Below, piece after piece: positions 19,926-26,991 of a stretch of 26,991 nucleotides of DNA (positions within the stretch are counted from its first letter, which is position 1; each line of letters begins with the position of its first letter). The notes under the pieces are model-generated. The model did not search any database. It was not told the origin of the DNA and saw only the letters and a list, made by a program, of their open reading frames with translations. The DNA lies in contig ML769996.1 in NCBI GenBank assembly GCA_009733575.1, positions 1 to 26,991 on the forward strand, in the 5' to 3' direction. Source of the DNA: Gymnopus androsaceus JB14. Its lineage: Eukaryota > Basidiomycota > Agaricomycetes > Agaricales > Omphalotaceae. A program made the position numbers and the translations under genes.

Positions 19926-22412
19926 ATGGCTCCTGGCGTTCAGTTTGCTGATATTGTGGTTCACCACCCAGTAGACGCGTCTCAAACCCTTGAAGAAGGG
20001 CCTGCAGCGCCTTCTCAGCCAGTCCTTGCTCTTATCAGTAGGTCATTTTTTCTTCTCTTCTTCGCTTTCCTCACTAGCTTTTGCTTTTAGACAGCAACAA
20101 CATTAATCCTTCGCTTTTGCCTAATTACCGACCACCTACCAGCTTGGTTCGTGATTTTCTTGATAACGCAGGTGCTTTCAACGAATTCCTTGATTAAAAG
20201 CTGAACGATTTGCTGAAATCTTTTTTTTTCTTTCCTTTCTGGCTGCATAGCCAATGCAGAAAATGCCCCTCCTGTCCATGTCGCTGGATTGCCTGGCGCA
20301 TCTAAGTCTAAACCAAGCGCTAAGTCTGCCGCCAAGGATGTCTCATCTGTACCTCCGTTGTCTCCAGCAGCTGCAAGACGCAGCATAGAATCGCCTTCTA
20401 CTCCCGCTGCAACAGGTGCTTCTAACGCTTTGGCATTGCCTGCAGGTTGTGCTGCTTCGGAGGTTGCAGGTTCAGCCAATAACTCTGAGGGCAATGACGC
20501 TGATGCTGATGCTGATGCAAATGCTTCCGACAACGCCTCTCCTACGCATGGCTCTGCTTCCTCTAAGGGCTCCTCTGCTTTGCCTAAACGGAAGAAAGGC
20601 CAGATGGGCCTTGAGGAGAGGAAGTCAGCTCGCGCTGCTGCGAAAGTCAAGTCTGAGCAGCTTACCGCGGCTGTTAGGGACTACGTTGAGCAGATGGAAG
20701 AGATGGTTACATGTATCGCTAAGGAGCAGGACGTTACTCCTGACCGCATTTGGCAGCTGGCAGGCCAAGTAGCTGCCATAAAGGATAAGAGGGTAGCGAG
20801 CAACTGGAACGTCCTTATCCATATCAAGAGCAAGGAGCTCAATGCTGGTAAGCGCGGTGCTGTATTTCAATCTTACTTAGCTAACCTATAGTTCACTGTA
20901 GATCGTCCGAGTGGGTCAAAGTTCCAGCTTGCGGAAATTCAAAACAAACTCTATGAGGATGAGGACTTGATGTACATTCTCAACCATGACAAAGTTCGCA
21001 TGGCTCAATTGCGGGAGGAGTATGAGGATGATCATAGCGACAAGCAGCAAGCAATCATGCGCGTCTCTAGCCGCTCTGCTGCATTGATTGCAGGTAATTC
21101 GATTAACGCATGCCAAGGGCAGGTAAGCCTTTTCTTTAAGATTTATCTTTGTCTACAGCACTAATTCGCTACTGCAGATGAACTATGTTAATGATAACAC
21201 AGGTGCTTGGGGCTTTGGTGCTATCATATGTGGTGCCTATTCTTCAACCGTCCAGTCTGGCTTCTTTGGTCGCGGAGACATTGATGGCTTCATGCGAAAA
21301 CATTTCCAAGTCAGTATCCAGGAAATGGTCTATCTCCTTGAGAGCTATGCCTGTACGACTACGACTAGTAAGCTCTTTGCAATTAAGTGTTCATATTAAG
21401 TACTAACGGCGTCACTCATAGTGGCCAATAAGAAAGTTCCTACTAACAAAATGCAATCGCTTACGGTGGAGATGATTCTCACTGGTCTTTGTGAGTGCTT
21501 CTTTGCTTCCTTGAATTTTAGCCCTCTGTATTTAGCAAGGTTTAACAGGCGAGGTCTCTAAAATCAACAATCTCACCATGAGCTACGCCCGCTACGACCA
21601 GGATGTTCGGGCTGCACAAGGGGTGATGATTGAAGGCTGGCCAGAGGATGTCGAGTTCATTGCTCCGTCAAAGCTCAAAGTAGCCATCGAAATTCAGACC
21701 CTTTACAACTCTTGGAAATCGGGCGAGGCTCACTGGAGGGTGATGACAGCTGCCAAGAAAAGGGCTGCTAAGCAGGAGGTTGCTGACCGTGAGCCTGTGG
21801 TGAGGGCTAAACGCAGCGATACAGGTGGATCTCACAAGCGCAGGCGTAAGGAGGCTTCTGATGACAAGAAAGAGGACGACAACGACAACGATGATGATGA
21901 GGCAGATTACCAACCAAAGAAGAGCCGATCTTTGAGGGCTTTAGATGCTGATGGTGGCAAGGGTCCGGCGAAGAAAGGAAAATGCCCAGCTCGAAAATCC
22001 AAACCTGCCGTTGCGAAACCTGCTGTTGCGGAGCCTGCTGTTGCGGAGCCTGCTGTTTTCGGAACCTGCTGTTGCGGAACCTGCTGTTGCGGAGCCTGCC
22101 ATTACAAAACTCAAGTCGAAATGTATTCCAAAGCGGAAGTCTGATGCTGACGAGCAGGAGCTTCCATCCAAGAAAAGCAAGGGGTCAAAAGCTGCACCAA
22201 GGAAGGCGGCTGTGCCTCTCACCGATAAGGAGAAGAAGCTGGCAGCGCTGAAAAAGAAGCGCACCTTTCGTCCAGGTTCCAAAGCTGCAATAGTGGAGGA
22301 GCAGATGAATGAGACTCGTCACCAGCTGGAGGAGATGCGTCGTGATCGTGAGTGGGCTTCCGGTTCCCATTCCCGTGAAGATGAAGATGAGGATGATGAG
22401 TCGGATGAGTAG
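19926..22412 (+). CDS. Unknown KDZ cargo protein, about 710 residues, with one frameshift in a coding minisatellite
   Basis: Seven exons: 19926-20037, 20091-20171, 20251-20847, 20902-21122, 21178-21367, 21422-21490, 21549-22412. All junctions keep phase. I do not recognise a named family. Visible parts: a start MAPGVQFADIVV; an Ala/Ser-rich low-complexity region with repeated DADADA; a helical, probably coiled-coil segment (RDYVEQMEEM); a central globular part (GAWGFGAIICGAYSS, then FFGRGDIDGFMRKHFQVS); a block YDQDVRAAQGVMIEGWPEDV followed by a W-rich helix; and a long Lys/Glu/Asp-rich tail with basic nuclear-localisation-like stretches. Within the PAVAE repeats at about 22056 one extra base shifts the frame. 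Without compensation translation ends soon after, at about 22144; the other frame is open to the stop at 22410-22412. A DNA-binding or transposition-helper role is only a guess from position and charge. Confidence 0.7.
22004..22100 (+). repeat. 15-bp coding minisatellite (PAVAE units)
   Basis: Six to seven units of GTTGCGGA[G/A]CCTGCT encode repeats of Pro-Ala-Val-Ala-Glu in the tail of the unknown KDZ gene. One unit reads GTTTTCGGAACCTGCT, one base longer than its neighbours, and this is where the reading frame changes. Confidence 0.85.
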
Positions 22413-22591
22413 GTATTGTTGCAATTTCTTGGCCCTGGTGCATTGTTTTCTTGGTAATGTCTAGTACTATCTACTCTATGTCATAGTCATGTTGCTGTAA
22501 CTCACAGAAAAATGCTTATTTTCGCTATTCAAATAAAAGTATGACTTGTACAGCTATATGATTATAAGCGCTGGTAGGTGCTTATATAATG
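22413..22591. other. 3' flank of the unknown KDZ gene
   Basis: 179 bases between the stop codon and the right TIR. An AATAAA polyadenylation-like signal reads at about 22531-22536 (AAATAAAAG). No other feature. Confidence 0.45.
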
Positions 22592-22752
22592 TGAGTGCTC
22601 TGAGGTACTTTAATCCGGTATTCCGGTCAGAAGATGTAATTATTTAATTGGTTTTATCCGTACCTGGACAATTTCCCTTAACAACCTATGTAAGTGGCAG
22701 ATACCACCCTCCCAGAGCTCTTATATACCTTGTTAGTGGGGATTAGCAGGTG
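22592..22752 (-). repeat. KDZ right terminal inverted repeat (uninterrupted)
   Basis: 161 bases, inverse complement of the left TIR with one substitution noticed. It preserves the empty target of the palindromic MITE as AAATAATTAC on the minus strand, which fixes the MITE boundaries. The outer end abuts the GCTGGATG duplication. Confidence 0.92.
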
Positions 22753-22830
22753 GCTGGATGCTGCGGCGGCGGCGGCTTGTCCTGATGCTGTTCTGTGAGC
22801 TGCTGGTGCAGTAGGCCTAGGTTGTGACAT
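22753..22830 (-). pseudogene. Copia gag, first 26 codons, separated by the KDZ insertion
   Basis: On the minus strand ATG at 22830-22828 opens a reading frame MSQPRPTAP with an alanine run, ending at the KDZ target duplication. It is in frame with the gag continuation at 13232 and downward. Its position 58 bases inside the LTR fits a gag start. No other ATG between the LTR and here gives an open frame that I can see. Confidence 0.75.
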
Positions 22831-22875
22831 CAACAAGAGTTATGTCCACAAATAGATGCGTCAATGGTTAAGGCC

Positions 22876-22888
22876 GGGGCCCATAACC
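22876..22888 (-). promoter_or_regulatory. Copia primer binding site for an initiator tRNA-Met half molecule
   Basis: Directly next to the 5' LTR the minus strand reads GGTTATGGGCCC. Its complement GGGCCCATAACC equals the anticodon arm (anticodon CAT) of eukaryotic initiator tRNA-Met as I know it, not the tRNA 3' end. Drosophila copia and yeast Ty5 use the same internal region, primed by a cleaved tRNA half. Confidence 0.75.
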
Positions 22889-23250
22889 TATTAGAGTTAC
22901 GTTCCTAAATAGGAAGTAGCAGCAGTAAGTCCACACAGGACTTAGTAGTAACGATCACACAGATCAATGGGGGACAACAGTGGTATTACAGGGTATGGTA
23001 CTAGGCTTTATATACAGTCCTATGTACAAATGATATATCGGGCAAGTGGCTACTGCGTGAATACTTGTGGCTACTATGCATATGGTAAAGTGGGTACTGC
23101 GAGAGAGCAAGTGGATACGGCAAGAGAATATGTGGAGTCTGCGAGACAATAACAGTGGAGTGCATGGGATGGTGATACAAACAAGTGAGACTACGAGAAA
23201 GCGTTCCATGTATAGTTCAATAGAATATATTTACCTTTGATATTCCAACA
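22889..23250 (-). repeat. Copia 5' LTR
   Basis: 362 bases. On the element strand it begins TGTTGGAATATC and ends CTCTAATA. It matches the 8052-8413 LTR except for about six bases, four of which are CpG in that copy and TpG/CpA here. It should contain the element promoter. Confidence 0.95.
23006..23014 (-). promoter_or_regulatory. TATA box candidate in the Copia 5' LTR
   Basis: The minus strand reads TATATAAAG, about 117 bases before the inner end of the LTR, a good position for the start of the genomic transcript. The same motif lies in the other intact LTR (about 8169-8177). Confidence 0.55.
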
Positions 23251-23747
23251 TACAACTTATATATATAACAGTAACATAATTTTTTGATGTAGACAAATAA
23301 GTGACATAAGTTTGATATGGATAAATTTTCAGTGATAAGATTGCTTTAAAATCAAGACAAGGTGCTAGAAGGGTGCTAAAAATCCACACACGGGCGCCTG
23401 TGACCTACATACAATCAAAAAACTGGTGGCTGCCTCAAAATATATTCATTACTATGAAGAATGATGGTGCCAGCACCTATAAGTGTGCAATTATAAGCTT
23501 GGCATTTATATTATAATCATTGTGTACATATTTTCTGTAAAATAATTAATATACTAATACATTTAGATGCAATCTTGCAGGTACCTGTGACATCTGTGGA
23601 TACCTGTGCATAAAATACCCATGGATGATGGGTATTTTAAGCACTGGGTTTCCACGGATGGAGGTATAGCTTCTGACACTGCAATTACCCATGGATAGGA
23701 GTAGAGGTAACCCATGGATAGTACTCATACTGACCTCTGCTCCAGCT

Positions 23748-24050
23748 ACATTTTTTTCACTTGAAGTTGATTGGGAGCCTTGTTGAAGTTCTGCAACAAC
23801 TGCTCAGTTTTGCAGTGAACTTTGGCAAATACTAGTGACTAGTACCACTTGCCACTGGCAGTACATTTTGTCACATTGCGAAGCTTGCACAACCTCTCTC
23901 AACTCTCTCCAATGCCCTTCTTTTGTCTTCTACAATGACTGCTCCTAAATCAAGCCTTCTGACAGATCATAAGCCTGGTGCTTGCTCCAAGAAACAGAGA
24001 AAAAGTATCAGCTCAGCCAGAGCACTGGGCCTTGTATTTGCACTCGGAAG
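23748..24050. other. Gene-poor stretch right of the nest
   Basis: About 300 bases. A plus-strand ATG at 23935 opens a 54-codon basic frame (MTAPKSSLLTDHK) that crosses into the next segment and stops at about 24099. No domain is recognised and it may be the relic of a first exon. No repeat seen. Confidence 0.3.
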
Positions 24051-24690
24051 CAGTGATGCCGCAGTTCAGTTTGCTTCACAAACCTCCAAATTTTCCTGAA
24101 CCCCAGACCTGAACCTCAGGTTGGTGCAAAAATTTTCGAACCTTGACAGAGGTGCAGGTTCACAGGTTCAGGTTCAGAGGTTCAATGGGTTTGAACCGGG
24201 TTCAGCCCATAAAATCATTCATAATAGGCTAAAACTATGCATTTATGCAAAACTAGGCTCTACATGCATCCATGCTTCATTGTTGGCCTCCAAATGTCCA
24301 TCAGAATAAGCACCTTAGTTTGAGTTCCTGCATCTCACCAAAGAGATCGTCCCCTAAACGGACCTGCCTTGCTGCATCTGTAATTCCCGAGCTCGAAAAT
24401 GAATGTTCCACTGATGCAGCAGATTTCAGAGCTCAACATACTCAATATAATGGTTCCTGAACATTGCTGTGAGTAGAAATACATATATTTAACCTGATGC
24501 CTCACCTTGTTATGTGATTTCACTGAGCTGAGACATTTCCAGTGTAGAATGACTCATTTTGGACTTTTTGTCATTGCTGGGATACCATCAGTTGAATCTG
24601 AAAGAGCTACAAAAGTATTAGTTTTCTCTAAACATGTAAGGAATGTCCAGCATTATTTAAACACATCTAAACAGAGTCATATTGTTTGAA
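24051..24690 (+). pseudogene. Possible remnant of a second hAT element
   Basis: CAGTGATGCCGCAG at 24051 resembles a hAT left end, followed by clustered AGGTTCA/TGAACCT words in both orientations (24095-24205), like subterminal repeats. A plus-strand frame at about 24507-24689 contains IAGIPSVESERATK followed by VRN, recalling the C-terminal dimerisation segment of hAT transposases. No right end or 8-base duplication was found, and the frame is short. Tentative. Confidence 0.3.
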
Positions 24691-25190
24691 CATAATTAAA
24701 CAAAACTAAATATTTATGTAGAGCCTGAACGGGGCATTGTGGGAAAAAACTGACACCCCCTCCCCTACCCTGTGTGTGTTGGACTACTATCTTACTCCAT
24801 TCTTTCCCAGGCCCTTAGTACTCATCCTGAGACTGCACAGCTTCATTAACAGCGGGGCAAGCCCCATACCCCAGACTTTGTCCTTACTCCTAACCCTAGC
24901 CACCTAACCCCTAGCTCCTAACCCACCTACATCTAGTTCATGCATGGACCTTAACTCTTCCACAATCACATGACTATGTCTCACAGCAGATTATTGACAT
25001 GTTTGATTTTCCTTTGGATATTAGCTAGTGAGTCACACTCATGGGATTGGTCACATGATCAATCACATGACCGGACTCTCCTCCCCTCTAATATGCGAAG
25101 AAATTTGTTATTTAAACAGAGTGTTTAAATGTGTTTAAAAAATAATGGACAGTCCTCATCTGTTTAGATAAAACTAAGCCTAATTGTTGA
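24691..25190. other. Gene-free stretch with telomere-like words
   Basis: Contains CCTAACCCTAG, CCTAACCCC and CCTAACCC words at about 24890-24925, reminiscent of degenerate TTAGGG telomere repeats, and the inverted words TCACATGA at about 25050-25072. TTTAAACA words occur on both sides (24655-24670, 25108-25138). No gene. Confidence 0.4.
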
Positions 25191-25351
25191 AAGAGAGGAG
25201 TGAGGCAAAACTTGCAATAGTGACCTGCAACTTTCTTGCCATCCTGAATGCAAACACCTTTGCTGCTGCATAGACAAAGTCAGTCTTCTTGCGTGTACTC
25301 TTAAATGACTCATTGAGATAAATTATGGCACAAAAGAAGTTGATCACATAC

Positions 25352-25840
25352 CTAGGCCTGTTGCCCTGATTTGCACATAACTTCCCAATAAGCAGTCTCC
25401 TTAGGATGTTCTAGCTCATCTCCTTTGACCATTTCACCTGTATCTTCTTCATCTTCCTCATCTTCAGCTACAGCATCTGGGTTGTCACTTTGGTCCATTT
25501 CACTTTCAGATCCTTTTGGGGCTAGGTCCTCTGGCTCTTCATTTGCAGCATTGTCAGACAACATCTATTGATGACAAGAATATAAGTAAAAAATATACGG
25601 CAAAAAGCAATGAGATCCCGACCTTGCACCGTTTTTCAGCCTGGCTGAAGAATTACCATGATCATTGGCTTTTTGTTTACCTAGAATTTCACGGATTATA
25701 CACAATAGTAGGTATATGACGGATCATGGAGCAGCTACTTACTTGCAATAGGTCTTTCATCACTTTTGGATTCATAGAAGTCAATTTCAGTGGCATCTTT
25801 CAATTGTCTGGTTTCTTGATTCACCATCAGCAAACCTGTA
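25352..25840 (-). pseudogene. Possible decayed spliced gene, unknown product
   Basis: On the minus strand a segment after an acceptor near 25836 reads LLMVNQETRQLKDATEID and continues to a GTAAGT donor near 25745. A second segment from about 25564 is strongly acidic (EDEEDEEDT) and ends QQA then TAG at 25352, directly before a GTATGT donor. The phases of the two segments do not join cleanly. This looks like a gene relic, possibly from a transposon, but I cannot name it. Confidence 0.3.
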
Positions 25841-25850
25841 TGAAAGTTAT

Positions 25851-25910
25851 AGCAGCGTATAGCAATCCATAGCAATCCATAGCAACTCATAGCAATCTAT
25901 AGGAATTTAT
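25851..25910 (+). repeat. 10-bp tandem repeat (AGCAATCCAT)
   Basis: Six consecutive 10-base units vary around AGCAATCCAT (AGCAGCGTAT, AGCAATCCAT twice, AGCAACTCAT, AGCAATCTAT, AGGAATTTAT). Noncoding, immediately upstream (in minus-strand sense) of the possible gene relic. Confidence 0.85.
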
Positions 25911-26026
25911 AGCTCTGTGCAGTGCTGGACAGAGGGGAACCTTGCTATGGAATCATACAGGTTTTGCAGATGTCACAGTGACGCCTTCTACACATCAATC
26001 AGTATTAAAATAGTTTGGAATATACA
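25911..26026. other. Short noncoding stretch before the fourth MITE
   Basis: No gene, repeat or site recognised in these 116 bases. Confidence 0.35.
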
Positions 26027-26028
26027 TA

Positions 26029-26214
26029 CTGTGCCATTTCATTCAATTCAACAGTCACATGTCACAGGCCCTCAAAAAGTCGAAAATTTTTCCACTGGTC
26101 ACAGGTCACTGCCTAAAATTTACAGCTTTGACCAAATTAGCACCAAAAAGCTTACAAATATTGACAGGCTGATCACAGCTCACAAGGTGTGTTGAATTGA
26201 ATAAAATGCAACAG
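26029..26214. mobile_element. TA-flanked MITE, CTGTACC family, copy 4 (diverged)
   Basis: A 186-base element with ends CTGTGCCATTTCATTCAATT and CTGTTGCATTTTATTCAATT (minus strand), both continuing CAACA, and TA at 26027-26028 and 26215-26216. GTCAC/GTGAC and CACAG words fill the subterminal parts as in copies 2 and 3. It is more diverged at the termini, so older or a subfamily. Confidence 0.7.
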
Positions 26215-26363
26215 TACCTGCAACCTCCCTAGGGACTGGGACTCTATTCCCTGCTGCAGTGTCAGGAACTGACCACTTCGTAAAATATATACTTGGAATG
26301 AATCTAATTATAGCTTTCTACACACAACACTATAGGCTAGTATATGTACAAAGTACATCTACC

Positions 26364-26503
26364 AGATATACTTTATAAGTCATTGATTAGATATAACTAT
26401 GTGTACAAATTGCAGCAACTAGATATACTATATAAGTCACTGATTAGATATAACTACGGTTCCGAAAATATACCATATAAGTTACTGATTAGATATAACT
26501 ATG
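26364..26503 (+). repeat. Imperfect tandem repeat of a 38-bp unit
   Basis: Three copies of a unit containing ATATAAGT[C/T]A[C/T]TGATTAGA and TATAACTA start at about 26364, 26421 and 26467, separated by short variable spacers; the last two share a CCGAAAAT word. The units translate to repeated SLIRYNY in one frame, but the frame is short and probably meaningless. Confidence 0.75.
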
Positions 26504-26641
26504 GTCCCGAAAATGTGTTCAGCTTGGTTCAGTAGTGACTTGATTTGACTCATACTTAGTTATTGTGACTCAACTACTTAAAATAGAGGACCCCCGAAAT
26601 TTTGTATAGATACTGTACTTACATGTGAGACGTGACTTTAC

Positions 26642-26991
26642 TATTAGAGTTACGTTCCTAAATAGGAAGTAGCAGCAGTGAGTCCACACAGGACTTAGTA
26701 GTAACGATCACACAGATCAATGGGGGACAACGGTGGTATTACAGGGTATGGTACTTAAGCTTATATACAGTCCTAAGTACAAACGATATATCGGGCAGGT
26801 GGCTACTGCGTGAATATGTGTGGCTACTGTCCATACGGTACAGTGGGTACTGCAAGAGAGCAAGTGGATACGGCGAGAGACTGAGTGGAGTCTGCGAGAC
26901 GATAACAGTGGAGTGCATGGGATGGTGATACAAACAAGTGGAGACTACGAGAAAGCGTTCCATGTATAGTTCGATAGAATATATTTACCTT
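26642..26991 (-). repeat. Third Copia LTR copy, truncated by the window end
   Basis: Begins TATTAGAGTTACG like the other two LTRs and follows them for 350 bases to the window edge, with more differences (several substitutions and small changes around 26755-26845). It is an older member of the same family, either a solo LTR or the 3' LTR of another element extending beyond the window; only the left flank is visible. Confidence 0.9.

Larger units (their letters stand above)
13241..22752. mobile_element. KDZ-superfamily DNA transposon, complete, inserted in Copia gag
   Basis: Both boundaries are exact. A 161-base terminal inverted repeat starts CACCTGCTAATCCCC at 13241 and its inverse ends at 22752, with one mismatch noticed. 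The 8-base duplication GCTGGATG lies at 13233-13240 and 22753-22760; 8-base duplications are known for Zisupton, a member of the KDZ group. Total length is 9,512 bases, or 9,114 without the palindromic MITE in its left TIR. Contents: a KDZ transposase (minus), a decayed small basic gene (plus), an RNase H1 N-domain-like gene (minus) and an unknown seven-exon gene (plus). It splits the Copia gag gene after codon 26. The TIRs each carry TATATAAG reading inward, which could be promoter sequence (inference). Confidence 0.92.
8052..23250 (-). mobile_element. Ty1/Copia LTR retrotransposon, full-length but interrupted and inactive
   Basis: Two 362-base LTRs (8052-8413 and 22889-23250) bound the element, and a 5-base duplication TACAA flanks it (8047-8051 and 23251-23255). 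On the minus strand the order is 5' LTR, primer binding site, gag, protease, integrase, reverse transcriptase, RNase H, polypurine tract, 3' LTR; integrase before reverse transcriptase defines the Copia superfamily. Without the KDZ insertion and its extra TSD copy the element is 5,679 bases. It sits within the hAT-type element. The LTRs differ at about six positions. The coding part has an in-frame TAA, three in-frame TGA codons and two frame changes besides the insertion, so this copy cannot make a full polyprotein. Confidence 0.95.
7857..23739. mobile_element. hAT-type non-autonomous element, split by the Copia insertion
   Basis: The left end begins CAGAGGTCGGTG and the right end, read on the minus strand, begins CAGAGGTCAGTA, giving 10 of 12 matching terminal bases. 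An 8-base duplication CTCCAGCT lies immediately outside both ends (7849-7856 and 23740-23747); 8-base duplications and CAG-starting ends are typical of hAT transposons. The element's own DNA is only 7857-8051 plus 23256-23739, 679 bases in all. Both end regions are packed with GGTACCTG, GGATACCTG and ACCCATGG words in both orientations, like subterminal transposase-binding repeats of hAT elements. No transposase is present. It is the outermost and therefore oldest layer of the nest. Confidence 0.8.

Noticed and set aside
22004..22100. Intron that would bridge the frameshift in the PAVAE repeats
   Set aside because: No GT...AG pair of intron size fits between the two frames around the repeat.
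22876..22888. Possible tRNA gene fragment
   Set aside because: Only the anticodon-arm match is present, with no acceptor stem or T arm; its place next to the LTR makes it a primer binding site.
8047..23255. Two separate solo LTRs at 8052 and 22889
   Set aside because: Matching TACAA duplications lie only on the outer sides, and internal Copia sequence abuts both inner sides, so they are the two ends of one element.

Overview
The window looks like nuclear DNA of a basidiomycete fungus, most likely a mushroom-forming agaricomycete. The evidence is short GT-AG introns of about 35-80 bases in nearly every gene, a fungal-type MLH1, a KDZ-family transposase with its cysteine-rich N-terminal part, a Copia retrotransposon, and many small inverted-repeat elements. 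There are no bacterial-style operons, ribosome binding sites or CRISPR arrays.

Layout. (1) 1-2685: the plus-strand MLH1 mismatch-repair gene, lacking its 5' end. Its C-terminal half is clean; its N-terminal half carries several frame breaks. (2) 2686-7848: gene-free DNA rich in small elements. These are four MITEs flanked by TA dinucleotides (three of them with CTGTACC ends) and two clusters of palindromic CAATTA/TAATTG units. (3) 7857-23739: a four-layer nest of transposable elements, each layer bounded by its own target-site duplication. The outermost is a 679-bp hAT-type element (TSD CTCCAGCT). Inside it is a 5.68-kb Copia LTR retrotransposon on the minus strand (8052-23250, TSD TACAA). 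Inside its gag gene is a KDZ DNA transposon (13241-22752, 161-bp TIRs, TSD GCTGGATG). Inside the KDZ left TIR is a 396-bp palindromic MITE (13353-13748, TA flanks). (4) 23740-26991: gene-poor DNA with weak traces of decayed genes, a fourth CTGTACC-family MITE, two tandem arrays, and a third copy of the Copia LTR cut off by the window end.

The KDZ element carries four genes or gene remnants. They are a four-exon transposase (two in-frame TGA codons), a five-exon protein with RNase H1 N-terminal/viroplasmin-like domains, a seven-exon unknown protein (one frameshift in a coding minisatellite), and a decayed small basic helical protein. The Copia element has LTRs, a primer binding site, a polypurine tract, gag, protease, integrase, reverse transcriptase and RNase H, but is broken by stops, frameshifts and the KDZ insertion. 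The in-frame TGA stops in both elements and most LTR differences fit C-to-T change at CpG, suggesting decay of methylated repeats.

All splice models, domain names and target duplications were read by eye. No database search was run.
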